In this document: piece by piece, positions 50,101-61,914 of the stretch
How the letters are laid out: every line of letters begins with the position of its first letter
Numbering within the stretch: position 1 is the first letter of the stretch
Assembly (NCBI GenBank): GCA_025403435.1
Contig: CM046348.1
Location: 36,948,052-37,012,051, forward strand
From: Artocarpus heterophyllus
Lineage: Eukaryota; Streptophyta; Magnoliopsida; Rosales; Moraceae
Direction of reading: 5' to 3'
Length of the DNA stretch: 64,000 bases
Program-made: the position numbers and the translations under genes
The notes under the pieces: model-generated
The model's input: the letters and a program-made list of their open reading frames with translations, nothing else
What the model was told of the DNA's origin: nothing
Databases searched by the model: none

Positions 50101-50780
50101 CCCTTTTTTTTATTTAAATTGCCTTGCTTGAAGTGATTTAATTTGGGAAGAAATGAAAATTTTGATTTTGATTTTTTTCTTTTTCTAATTGTATTTGTAT
50201 TCCATTTCTTGCTTTTGAATCATAAATGTTGTATTGGAACTAACCAAGGTGCTTTTTTTTGGTTGAATTGTTTGATAATGATAAAACAAAGAGAGGGAGA
50301 GAGGGGGAGTAAGAAGAAAAAAGGAAAATGATTAGAGGAAGTGGAGGTACAATTGACTCAATACCACCATGATGGACTCCCAGAGGACAAAAGGTTTAAT
50401 GGAAAGAAAGGTACTTCAATATGCTATTCTTTGTTCTAACTAGATTATGCTAATAAATATGCTTATAAAACCGGAAAGAAAGATAAAGTAGAGTGAACTT
50501 TGAACTTTTATCTTGTATTCTCATAAAAACAGAGGCTAGTAATTTTAGTTGATTTTTCCATTGAAGAATCATATTCAATTCTTGCTTCTATTGGTTCTTC
50601 TTCCATCCATAAATTTCACATTCTCCTTCTCAATCACCCTATTAATGTTGCTTAGCAATAAGAATAATCATGTGCTCAATTATAATAACCTTGCCGACTT
50701 TGGCAATTCTTGTAGAAGCTTCCATCATAGTAAGGCAACATATGCCCTTCACCAATCTATTTATGTCTATATGGTTCAAC
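47116..50780. other. AT-rich intergenic DNA, no supported gene
   Basis: Very AT-rich with A and T runs (A at about 48598-48616). A CT-rich, leader-like stretch with ACCCTAG at 48618 leads into weakly coding-like sequence at 48660-49030. Words GCAAATAGGCCAAAT (about 48459) and AAAATTACATGCAATGCCACG (about 49195) resemble MULE ends but were not paired. A frame at 50549-50791 faintly resembles a kinase fragment (LADFG) but is too short and broken. Confidence 0.4.
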
Positions 50781-51536
50781 TTTTAGACTAGATGCTTAAA
50801 GGATTAAATGATGTAACTGTTTTTAAGACATTTAATCAATAAAGAATTATTATTTATGTCATGTATCAATAATGTCCTCTTTATGTTCATTTACGTGGAA
50901 TGTGTGATAAGTACACAAAAGTTTAAGATTGTTAAACTAAACTTTAAATCATGCATATGATGGACAGATTATGCAGAAGACATGAATTTTAAAGTGATGG
51001 CTTAAATATAAAGATCCGCAATCAAAGGAATAAAGTTGGATGCTTTATTCATGTTAAGATTGTTATGTTGTCTTTATCTCTAATGAGAGATGACTTGTCT
51101 TGTTCATCAGAGTGGGGCTTCATGAGTAAAGACATTAGTATATTGTCATTGGTGATGATATATTAGATCGGGACTAAAGAGAATTGATTGATTAATAATT
51201 ATGTTTGAATAAATCAATTCACTTTAGACAATTATATGTATTACATCTTAATCCTAAAATAAATTAATGGGTCTTTATTCTTGACTTATGTCTTTTGATG
51301 TTCTAAAAGGTGACATCTTGAATTGATTAAAGGTACGCAAATCGATATGTTGAGACATGACTCTTGAATGACATATACTCATTGTTCACAAATATAGAAT
51401 CTATAACTCTTTTGTAGAATTAATGATATTTTCTTCTAGGGATTATCATGTAATTGGAAAGTAGAGCGCTCAACTATTTAGAAACATATGTGTAACTAAA
51501 TGGTATACTATTTGTATTGTTTATGCATAGTAAGTA

Positions 51537-51541
51537 TTATA
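51537..51541. repeat. Probable decayed target duplication of inner copia solo LTR (left)
   Basis: TTATA here against TTCCA at 55660-55664; the intact homologue in copia A reads TTTTCC, which supports decay of the left copy. Confidence 0.45.
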
Positions 51542-51664
51542 TGTTAGATATGTATGCCCTAAGGAGTAAAAATATAATACGTTTTTACATAAATTTTTAT
51601 CAATAAAGAATTTATTCATTATTCATACAGCAAATTATTGTCTTCTTTACGTTCATATTTGTTG

Positions 51665-51669
51665 AATGT
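51665..51669. repeat. Target duplication AATGT of gypsy solo LTR (left)
   Basis: Perfect match to 53826-53830. Removing 51670-53830 restores a copia LTR sequence (TTGTTGAATGTATG...AAGCAAA). Confidence 0.9.
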
Positions 51670-53825
51670 TTTAACGTCCCGAAATTTATTTAATGTTAAT
51701 GTACTATAAATGATGAATTAGTGTGCCATAATTAACGTTTTAACATTTATTAGACTATTTGGTTGGATTTTTGAATTTTTGGTTGTTTTGTTAAATTAAT
51801 GAATTCGAAGGATTTCTTATTGTTTCAAAATAATGTTTTGAGTTTTAAAACACCACAATTTGTAAAATGTTAAAAATACTCCGTTTTGCAAAACCGTGGG
51901 CGGCACATGGTTTTCGCACAGTAAAACCGCCCACCGATTTTCTCTATTTATTCCCTTTCTCTCACTCTCTCTCCTCACTCTCTGGTTCCCTCTCTTTCTT
52001 CCCTCTCTCTCTCGGCAGCTCTCTTTCTCTCTCAATTCTCTCTCAAATTTTGAAACCACATTCGAATCCAAGCTTCGGGTTAGCGAGGAGGAAGCTCGGG
52101 GACGTGATTCGGCAACCGAGAACGCGGATTGAAGCTTCGATTCGAGGTTAGATTCGAAATTTCTAAACTTTTTACAAAATTTCCAATTTTGTGTGTTTTT
52201 GAAATCTAAGTTTGTTTTAGCTTAGAAAACCGTGGATTTGTGTTAAATGAGCTTAGAACAACTAGAATCTAAGCCTAGATTGAAGAAAAACGGATTGAAT
52301 TCAAGATTTTTCATTTTTCTCCTCTTTTTCTCATTTTTGGATTTTTGAGGATTTCGAGTTTAAATGTTGTTTAAATGATTCCAAACATGTTCTAGAATGT
52401 TTTTCTATCAACTATAGTTGTTTTTCATGCCTGGGATTTGAGAAAAACAGGTTAGAAACAAGATTTGGATTTTGGGGATCGAGAAACCCGTGGCTGGGAT
52501 TTCTGGGTTTTCCCAGTTCGGCAGGCCGAAGTTCATGTTCGGCAGGCCGGAGTGATGATCGGCAGGCCGGTGTTCTTCCGACCGGCAGGCCGAATCTGGA
52601 GAAATGTTCGGCAAGCCGAACCTTGTTTCCGGCAGGCCGAACTGTGCAGTTCGGCAGGCCGAAGCAGGGCGTCCGGCAGGCCGACCGAGGCATGGAAAAT
52701 TTTTGTGATTTTTACCCGTTTTCATTGTTTTGAACCCTGATTTAAATCCAACCTTATAGGATGATTTTAAAGGTACAAATGGCACACTAGGACATCATGA
52801 AATGATTTAGTAACATAGAATGTCTCGAACTAGATATTGATCGACTTAGTTTGTATCTAGGATCGTTCGTGGTTCCATGGAGCTAACGTATAGCGGACCG
52901 GGATTACGGTGTGGGGCACCGGCACGAGTATTGAGGTAGGACTTCTATCCTATTTCTTTGGTAGCCTGGTTTTGAAATGATTTGGCTTTGAAAAGGATTT
53001 CTATCCAAAATGTTTTCAACGGTTGTTTGAAAATGGTTTTATTGGTTATATTTTAATATACCGTGAACTGAAATGAATTTCATAATAAATGTAATTGACA
53101 ACACTCGGTAATTGGGTTTTGAATGATAATGATAATAAACACATGGGCATGATGCCATATCAGAGATCGGGTCGTGTAGCGATCGACCTTGGGGGCAGGT
53201 CCCAAAACCCAGCTGGGCCACTACGGTGGTGATTTCATGGTTTGCCTAGGTAAAAGTAAATTGGTGTTTTGATTTGACGAGTAGACTGTTCTGTGTCAGG
53301 ACGGTTCTACTCAAATTGTTTATCTATTTATTTATTTAAGTTTCCTTTGAATAACTTCTAATAATGTTGTGTTCCTTTGCGTTAAACTATTTTTATAAAA
53401 CATAGTCCTACTGAGCCTTTCGCTCACGTTTTATTTGTTTTAAATTTCCCCTAGGTGGTTTCCCCTTTAGGTTTGGAGAAGATTCTTCGGACCGAACTCA
53501 GGAGCAATAGGAGAATTTATTTATATTCTGTATTATTAATCAAGGCATGTAAGAGTTAACTTTATTTGTACTTGGACTGTAATTGTATTTATGATATTGT
53601 CAGAACCATGTGTGTGCACAAGTTGTGGGTTGTGGAACCCATATTCGCGGTTTTTATTTAATTATTATTATTTGCTAAATATTTATAAATTCGTTTACCA
53701 AATGTGGTGGAAAATCTCTTTATTTCTTACTTAATTGGATTCTTAAACACTTAATTTTAATTAAATTCTCTTTTAATTAATCTAAATATTCCGTCACGTC
53801 ACCTCCCGTATTCCGGGGCGTGACA
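51670..53825 (+). mobile_element. Gypsy solo LTR of the B family
   Basis: It is 2156 bp in the opposite orientation to element B. It starts TTTAACGTCCCGAAAT (B has TGTAACGCCCCGAAAT) and ends CCGGGGCGTGACA. It contains the CT-rich tract, the palindrome array (52517-52690), the hairpin TGAGC-CTTTC-GCTCA (53412-53426) and a five-base target duplication AATGT. Confidence 0.95.
52517..52690. repeat. Palindromic-word array in the gypsy solo LTR
   Basis: Eight units centred on CGGCAGGCCG start at 52517, 52538, 52558, 52581, 52607, 52628, 52650 and 52672, so spacing is 20-26 bp, mean about 22. Several are perfect TTCGGC-AG-GCCGAA inverted repeats. Confidence 0.95.
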
Positions 53826-55075
53826 AATGTATGATAAGCAAACAAAAGTCTAAGACTGTCAGTCTAAGACTGTCGGTCTAAGCCTTTGAATCAGGCATAT
53901 GATGGACAGATTATGCGGAAGACATGATTTTAAAGCTGATGGTCTAAATCATAAGATCCGCAATCGAGGGAATAAAGTTGGCCGCTTCATTCATGCAAAG
54001 ATTGTTATGTTGCCTATATCCCTAATGGGAAATGGTTTGTCTTGGCCATCGGAGATGGACTCCGCGAAGAGAAACATTAGTGTATTGTCATAGGTGACGA
54101 TGTATTAGATCGAGACATAAAGTGTAATTGATTTAGATTAATAATTCTGTCTCGGCAAATCAATCTACTTTGGACAATCACAATCATATGTGTTATATCT
54201 TAATCCTAAGATGAATAGTGAGCCTGTTGTCTTGACTTATGTCATTTGATGTACCAAAGGGTGACATCCACATTTTATGTTAGTACGCATGCTGGTATGT
54301 TGGAGAAATGACTCTTGATAGCATAGACTTATTATTCATAGATATAGAATCTATAGCTTCTCTTTAGGAGTAATGATATTCTCTTATATCCATTATCTTG
54401 TAATTGGAAGACTAGAGCGCTCAACCATTTTAATGCAAAAGTGTAACCAAATAGTATACTGTCTATGGATGGTAAGTTTTCCGATGGTGAGATAATGGAA
54501 CATAAGAGAAAAATAATCGGGAATGTAAGACAGAATTTATCCTTAAGCCGATTATGGATATCCTATAGGGATACGATAAATTATAATATGTCATGGATAC
54601 TTAGCTATTTGGGCTTTGTAATTTTATATAGTTTGAGAATGTAGCTCTAAGCTTTTAGTGGAGTAGCGTTATAGTTTATAATTATGAAACATATATTTAG
54701 GATATTAGGTTTTATAATTATCAAGAGCTTGAAATAAATAGATCCATTAGGTCCCTTTTGCTAGCTCATAATAAATCCTGTAACGATACGGTATGCTTTT
54801 TCAATAATTTGGTAACTTATGTTAAATTATTAGATTAGTTGAAATTCGATAGGATTAGATAATTCATGTCTGTTTATCGATTGAATTAATTTTGTGTAAA
54901 TTAATCCAAGATAAACTTGTTGAATTATCTAGAATATTTATTTTCCTAGAGATTATCTAGATATAGTTGTTTTAATCAGATAACTTCTCAATTGGGTTAT
55001 TTGACTTAAAACTGAGACTTTATCCAAAGAATCTTGTGTGAGAAATAGAAAATTTACAGGGATCATTTATCCTAA

Positions 55076-55164
55076 GTTCAGTAGGCCGATTAGTTAGTTC
55101 GGCCTACCGATAGAGCAAGTTCGGTAGGCTAATCTGTTAGTTTGGTATGCCGATCTAATGATAA
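55076..55164. repeat. Palindromic-word array in inner copia solo LTR U3
   Basis: Units are AGTAGGCCGATTAG, GTTCGGCCTACCGAT, GTTCGGTAGGCTAAT and TTTGGTATGCCGAT, lying just upstream of the G-box and TATA box, the same place as in copia A. Confidence 0.8.
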
Positions 55165-56877
55165 TTTGATCACGTGTTTCAGACGCGATTTTATCAAATA
55201 TTGTTATAAATTCAAATTTTTGAGGCCTTATCTGACAATAACCAACCTAGGGGACGACCTCTATAAATAGGAAGTGAATGCTCATAGTTATTTAGATCAG
55301 TTGAGAAACAAAAATGAGTACTTTGGTCTGTGAGTCTCTGAAACTCCCCTAAAAGCTATTGTTCACAAATCACGAACGCTAGTTCTGAGTTTTCTCAATT
55401 GGTTGGAAGAAAAGTCATCGGAGAAGAGCTGTACGAGGTGTGCCCTTATACATACCAATCGTGAATAAAGAATAGCAAAGAAACCAATTAGTTAAGGCTC
55501 TTCTAGTACGCATTTCCCTTCATAGATTGCAAGAGCTCTTCAACATTTAAAGGTTAGAAAGATTTGGTTAATTTATGTATATAGCATGTCAAACTTATGT
55601 TTTGGAAAATACTCTGATTAAAAATTTTTAAATTTCCTCTGTGTACTGTTTTTTCAACATTCCAATGGTAAGATGATGGAACATGAGATAAATATAATAT
55701 GGAAGGCAAGACAGAATTTATCCTTAAGCTGATTATAGATATCCTATGGGATATTGCACATGATGATATGATGTGGAAAAAAGACTTATTAAAGTTTCAT
55801 AATTCATATATAGTTCGAGCGTGCAGCTCTAAGCTTTTAGTAGAATAGCTTTAAAGTTGATAATTATAAAATACAGATGTCAAAAGTATGTTATTTTATA
55901 ATTATAGCCACTTGATTCATATATGTTCATCAGCTCCCTTTTGCTAGCTCACATTATTATCTGTAACAATACGATATGTTTTCCTATAAATTGATAACTT
56001 ATGTTAATTCTTAGATTTGCTTAAGTTTAGTTGATTGGATTTAATAATTCATGTTAGTTTATTAATCGAATTAATTTTGTAAATTAATACAAAATAAACA
56101 TATTGAATTATTTGAATATGTTTTATTTTATATGAGATTATCTGTGTATGATTGTTTTAATCAGATAATTTTTGTGTTGGGTTATTTAAATTAAACTGAG
56201 GGTCTTTTGAAGATAATCGTGTCAAATAAAGTGGTAATTATCCAATCGAATCAAATCATGTGACTGGAAGCTCACCGGGAGCTGAATCTTGTGACAATGT
56301 GTCAGCCATAATGCCACGGTTGACTGCCCCTAATGTCAGGCAATCATCCCTACCAAATTAGCAAAATACGTTTTATCCATTTTTGTTGCGAGATTTGTTT
56401 CTAACTTTAATTTTGAAGCCCAATCTAATAAGAATAAGTGCCCTACCAATCACTATATATAGGAAACGTGTTCCTAAAGTCATTAAGATCACTTGAGAGA
56501 TTTAAAGAGCTTTTTAAACTAAGATACTTCATAACTCTCATAGAATTATTGTCCAACATCTAGATCCTTAAGTCTTGGTTCTTTCTTGTGGTTGGAAGGA
56601 AACGTTACCTAAAGAAAGGCTAAACGCATGTGCCTACTTGCATTCCAATCATGAAAAAAAGAATAACAAAGAAGACCAGATGATTCAGGCTCTTCCGATA
56701 GCAATTCTCGTGTGTCAGTTTTGTTGATTTTGTCTCAGTCAAATGCGCAATTTCTAGTCTACAAGAGGTATGAAGATCTATTATTAATTTATTGTATATA
56801 CCATGCCTAACTCACTTATGGAAAAAGGTTTTAATTAAAAATTTTAAAATTCTGTCGTGTATTTGCTTTCCAATAAC

Positions 56878-56889
56878 TAGTATCAGAGC
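56878..56889 (+). promoter_or_regulatory. Mutated primer-binding site of the outer copia element
   Basis: TAGTATCAGAGC differs by one base from the initiator Met site TGGTATCAGAGC and follows the LTR end by two bases. Confidence 0.85.
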
Positions 56890-57393
56890 CATGGCTTTAC
56901 AGAGTTTATGATCATGTTATATATATAAATTATGTGATCTTAAGCTCTACTATACTTGAGTTGAAATTTTTTTTTAAAAGTGTTTACATTCTAGGGTTTT
57001 TATATATTATAATGCTGCCATGAAATTATATGGTGAATGGTATTAATTAATTACTGTTAATTAAATTTATATTTTAGTTATTAATTTTAATTAATTAATT
57101 TTGTCGATCATGGTTCTTTAGATGTTAGAATGTATATCTAGGTTTTTCACATAATAAGATGGCTGTTTGTTTTCACCATCTAGGGTTTGTTATTTTATTT
57201 TATAAAAATTTTGTAAGCCAGATACAGTATAAGTTTTGGTTGTAAATTTCTATCAAAATATTGAAGACGGATCTAGAAGATAAAGATGATCATGGGTTAA
57301 GGTATTTTCTATGTCTATAAGATTTTCGTAAGTTTTTTATATTGTTATTAAAAATAAAAATTCAAAAAATAGTTGAAAAATTAGATCTCATGT

Positions 57394-57520
57394 TTGGTCT
57401 ACGATAGAGCAGTCGACCACTCTATACAAGGTGTGGTCGACCGGCCACAGTTGAGGAGCTGTCTTGTTGGATAGAGCCGATTGACTGGCCTTATGATGGG
57501 TGGTCAACTGTCGGACCTCA
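57394..57520. repeat. Palindromic-word cluster (GTCGACC type) in the outer copia leader
   Basis: Words CAGTCGACCACT, TGGTCGACCGGCCAC, GATTGACTGGCC and GGTGGTCAACTG recur about every 20-25 bp. The cluster follows GGATCTAGAAGAT and a stretch matching copia A's leader, so it sits where copia A has its CGGC array. Confidence 0.7.
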
Positions 57521-57677
57521 AAAATTGTTTTTTATTATTTTTGATGAGTTTTTCCTTTAAATGAGACAATTTTAAGAAAAATATGGAAATTTTATGATAA
57601 TAGGAGAAGAAAATTTTGGTCTATATGATATTAAAATTAAAATGGACACTAGATGAAGAAAGATACAAGCGAAAAAT

Positions 57678-60445
57678 TGTAACACCTGTATTTTAACGAG
57701 TATGATTTTTATAAAATTTTATGAATAAAATGTGATAATTTAAAATTTTGTAGCATTTAAAATTACCAAGTTTGTCTATGTTATTTCAATTATTTAAAAA
57801 AAAATGCCACTCTAGCATTTTCTTACCATGTATTCGTAGAAAACATTCAAAACTTAGCAATATCCACTTCTACCAATCTTGTCCTCCTAAATTAATGCTC
57901 AATTATGTAGCCTTCTTCTCATTTTACTAAAAGTCTCCGAAGGAGACATGAAATCAATTCACCCCAATTCCTAAGAGACATGAAATCAATTCCCAACCAC
58001 TAGGAGACATGATGATATTTTCTTTTAATGCTCCTTTGTTTCTTCTTACAACTTTCCCCTTAAACTTCTCCTTCTTCCTAATTATTTTGAAATCTTTTTA
58101 TTTAGCCATCACCACCTTCTTCTCTAGTTTCTTATTCTTTCCTTTTCTCACTTCAATTTCTAGCTAAAGACACAAAGCATAAAGCTCTCTTTGCAACCAA
58201 GGCAGCTATAATTCCCAGCCATGTTTGAAGCCATTTTAGAGTCAATTCAAGCTTGATTTTAATTCAAACTTTGGTGCTTTTCAAAGGAGTTTTGAGGTAG
58301 GTTTTATTTAATTTAAACTTGGTTTTTAGTATGTGTTTTCTCCATGTTTAATGCAGAATTTTCGTGTTCAAAATTCATGCAAATTTTTAGTTATGTTAAC
58401 ATGCATATTTGAGCATTTATGAACAAAAAACTTGAGTCTTGAGTCAAAACCCACAACCAACCTTTATTTTGGTTTGACAACAATGTTAAAAACATGTTAG
58501 GAATGTTTAAAACTAGTTTTCCATAGCTCTATGGTTAATGTTTTAAAGTTTTGAGCTTGAAGAGCAAACTTAAGCATGTTTTCATTATCATTTGCAAGAA
58601 AGGCTAGAGATAGGATTATATAATGGTTTTGGTATAAAACTCATGAGAATATGTTTATTGTGATTATATAATGCATGCTGCATATTTTGGAATGGTTTTG
58701 AGATTTTGAACAAGGATAATATGTTTAAGGTTAAAGAAAAACTTGACATTCCATAAACTTTGTAATACCTCTATCGGCAGTGGCTATTCCTTAAAAGTAT
58801 GGGATTAAATGAAAATTAATTTTGTAAATTGGTTTGCATATTTAAAAAGCAGGCATCTTAAGCTTTCCAACGAGCTATCATGAGCCTAAATCGGAGTTGT
58901 ATTTTATTTTCTATGAATTTTTCAATTTTCAGATTGGAAACTAGTAAACCTGTCAGTGTCAGTAAACCACCTGTCTACCTTAAGTAAACCATCTGTTAAC
59001 CCGTGTGTTGATTGTAGATAGTGAACCTGCCTTTTTGCAAAAGTATACCGCCAGTTTACCATGGTATACTAGCTGCTAATCTGAACCAAGAACTCAACTT
59101 TGCTCACCTTCTAATCCCTTAATATCATGTAACCTTTCCAACACTATCCTAAGTGATTTATGAATATTAATAGCGACTAAAATATATAGATTACTTGTAT
59201 GTATTTTATATTGTGTTTAAGATAAAAATTGTTTACTTTGGTATTTAAAAATAAATTGCATAAAAACTTAATGGCACATTAGTGAGATGGGTTTACACAT
59301 AATTCATTTATGGATGTGGTTATATGTTGTGGTTTAGTTTTAATTGTCATTATGCACGCCTTAGGGTCAAGGATGTGTGGAGTTAAGTTAATTAATTTCG
59401 AGAGTAAAAGATTGTTTATAAGCTTGGAAGGTAGGGATTCTATTACTCATCTTTTGTGAGGTTTTGGTAAATTAAAATTTGGTTGTATTATGTTGTAAAA
59501 TATGTATATTGGATAGCGAGGAACATAATGATTTGACATATATAAAAGAATTGACACTATAAATAAAAATTGAATATAAATAAAAATTGAGAAGCATGGT
59601 TAGGAGAATTGACACTATAAATAAAAATTGAATATAAAAGAATGGTGAGATCTAAAAAGGGCGACGGTTACGTCCTTGGACACGAATACCCTAAAAGGTA
59701 AAAGAGGAGGAAGGTGATGACGCTTCCTTGGGTCGAAAGTCCTAGAACACACTGTATAGGAATCGACTTGTTGAGGACTCGAGGCTTGATGTCCCCTCAC
59801 CAGAACGCCCTTTGAATGTTTAGAGGGTGGCCAAGCATGCCCATTTGGGTTTCGACGAGTTTAGTGATACTCTATTTAATATGGATACCTAGGAACAATG
59901 ATGAATGGTAATATTTGTATAAATGTATAATTATGAAACTTGGTAATGATTAACTATGGTATCCATGAGATGTGATCATAATAAACCTCATAATCTGGAA
60001 TATGATGTAACTTAACTAACCATGCAGTTTTAATGTCGTAATGAATAAACCATACCTACTGGACATGTCGATGCTCATCCCTATCATATCTTCATCTCTT
60101 AGGTGGAACACAGTGCAACTTATCTGTCAAGGAATAGGCAACAACAACCCTGTTGTTTTCGTGTTAGAAGATCTTGTTTATTTGTAACTTGTCTAGAACA
60201 TGTAAGATTTGTATTATTATTTTTTTTATGATGGTTGGGTTAAGTTATTTGGGAATTGTACTATAGTAATGATGACTGTACTTTATATATTTGGTGCTAC
60301 ACTAAAAACTGTAGTTTGTATTTAAACGTTTATTTTTATTTTTGTTTAAAGACCTATGGGCATTGTTTAATTGATTTAAATAATATTAAATTTAAGATTA
60401 TTTTTATTTATTCAATACTGCTAACCCCCACATAGGGGCGTTATA
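57678..60445 (+). repeat. Gypsy D 5' LTR
   Basis: It is 2768 bp and shares its first ten bases with the 5.2-kb solo LTR. Its terminal CA has become TA. Contains a GTAAACC-word cluster (58936-59090) and a small internal duplication of TTGACACTATAAATAAAAAT (59551-59575 and 59608-59633). Confidence 0.88.
58936..59090. repeat. GTAAACC-word cluster in the gypsy D LTR
   Basis: AGTAAACCTGTC, AGTAAACCACCTGTC, AGTAAACCATCTG, AGTGAACCTGCC, AGTATACCGCCAG and the inverse GTTTACCATGGTATACTAG recur about every 20-28 bp. The layout resembles the CGGC arrays but with another word. Confidence 0.65.
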
Positions 60446-60452
60446 GAATTTT

Positions 60453-60464
60453 TGGTATCAGAGC
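60453..60464 (+). promoter_or_regulatory. Gypsy D primer-binding site
   Basis: TGGTATCAGAGC, an exact initiator tRNA-Met match, seven bases after the LTR end. Confidence 0.93.
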
Positions 60465-60595
60465 TAGGTTCGATTAACCTAAGGGGTATAGCACCAACTT
60501 AAAAATTAAGCTTTTGAAATGGTTTTAAAGTTAAGTGTTAATGTCATCATCATTTAGTACTGATCCTGGTTAAATTTGCACAGCCAATAGAAACT

Positions 60596-61812
60596 ATGCC
60601 GCCAAGACGTCAAATACAATCATCTGAGCAGTCACAACCAGTCGAACATGCTTAAGAAGTTGAGCAACCTAAACCAATGGAACAAGCTCAAGAAGATGAG
60701 CAACTACTACAGGCAACACAATCCCCAACAGCTGCACCAGAAGTGAATAATTTAGGACAAATTCTTCAAGCCTTGTAAAATGTGCAAAGACCTGCAGAGG
60801 TTCGTGATCTCGAGCAATGACATCTAACTCTGTTGAAGGAGTTTATGAAGCATAAACCCCCCACATTTAGTGGAAAACCTAACCTTGTCATAGCAGAACA
60901 ATGGCTAAAGGTGGTCAAAAAGAAGATGGATACCTTGAGGATTCCACGGGAGTATTGGGTTAGCTTTTCAACATATATATTTAAGGGTAAAGTCGAAGAA
61001 TAGTGGAATCTTTAGAAAGATGACTATGACGTGCCGAATCTCACATGGGAGCAATTCGAAACCATATTTCGCAACACTTATATTCCTCAGAGCCATAGGC
61101 AAGCAATGATGCGAGAATTCGAAAACCTGGTGCAGGGAGATACAACAGTTGCTGAATTCCATGCTCGATTCATAGAATTGTCTCGCTACAATCTCGGGGC
61201 TGTATCAGATATAATGGCTAGATGCGAGAAATTTAGAAATAACCTGAGGTCGAAAATCAGACAAATGATAGTTGTTGTCCCATCAACAGATTTTCTTGAA
61301 CTTGTAGCTACAGCACAGCGGGCGAAGACAGAACTAAATAACTCCTATGGAGAGTATAAGGGTTCTAGTGGGCGTCAAAGGAAGATAAGTAAGAAGGAGA
61401 AGTCACAAGGGCAGGTCATTCAACATAGTGGAGTGACTATTGGTGGTAGATCTTCTAGCAGCGGTCATTTTCAGCTGAATGCTTGTCATAACTATGGACA
61501 AGTGGGACATCTAAGGAGGAATTGCCCTAACGGTCCTGCACAATCATCCTTTGCACCAAGGCCACAAGGAAGTCATTTTGGCTCCACTATATGGCGAGGG
61601 AGTCAAAACCGCAGAGCACCTCAGCAAAATGCTCCAGCTTCCCAAGTCTCAGTAACTCAACCTCGAGGGTTCCAGCCCCAGTACAACTACCAACAGCGGT
61701 CACAGGGTTCCAATTTATATGCTAATCAGAACTTCCAACCGACTCCACAAGGCTTAATAAATCAAAGGCCATATTTTCCTAGTAGAAATAATAATAAGGC
61801 TAGTAGTACCTA
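60596..61812 (+). pseudogene. Gypsy D gag, several stops
   Basis: It starts ATG at 60596 (MPPRRQIQSSEQSQ). The core has KPPTFSGKPN, the open part 61031-61812 (TWEQFETIFRNTYIPQSHRQ and VAEFHARFIELSRYN), and a zinc knuckle ACHNYGQVGHLRRNC whose second Cys is now Tyr. Stops in 60596-61020 (after VEHA, LGQILQAL, DLEQ, KVEE and NL) all lie where Gln, Arg or Trp would fit. The tail is Gln/Asn/Pro-rich, then TAA at 61811. Confidence 0.9.
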
Positions 61813-61914
61813 AGGAAACCGAGGAAAGAGTGATAAGGGGAAAGCACCAGCACAAGCTTATGCAATTACGGCTACAACTGGACAAGCAAAGCAGGTTGAT
61901 CACTCTGTTGTAGA

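Larger units (their letters stand above)
51542..55659 (+). mobile_element. Inner copia solo LTR, interrupted by a gypsy solo LTR
   Basis: Starts TGTTAGATATGTATGCCC, breaks at 51669, resumes at 53831 and ends TTTTTTCAACA. Copia A's LTR aligns through both parts. It has a TATA box (CTATAAATAGG, 55261-55271), a CACGTG G-box (about 55171-55176) and a palindrome array. It is directly joined to the outer LTR on both sides, so no internal region remains. Confidence 0.88.
50781..57677 (+). mobile_element. Outer copia element: 5' LTR, primer-binding site and leader, interrupted
   Basis: The LTR runs 50781-51541 and resumes at 55660-56875. The order of blocks matches copia A's LTR reverse complement across the break: AGAGCGCTCAAC, GTATACT, then ATGGTAAGATGATGGAAC, AAGACAGAATTTATCCTTAAGC, AGCTCTAAGCTTTTAGT. 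TATA at about 56450-56462. It ends TTTCCAATA, then a mutated primer-binding site (TAGTATCAGAGC). The leader 56890-57677 also aligns with copia A's leader, then gypsy D begins. No gag or 3' LTR is in the window. Confidence 0.85.

Noticed and set aside
50549..50791. An open frame with LADFG as a receptor-kinase exon
   Set aside because: Only a few residues resemble a kinase DFG region; there is no catalytic loop, and neighbouring sequence shows stops and no splice-consistent exons.
52517..52690. The palindromic arrays looked a little like a CRISPR array
   Set aside because: The window is plant nuclear DNA, inter-unit sequences are only 6-12 bp, units are palindromes with drift, and there are no cas genes.
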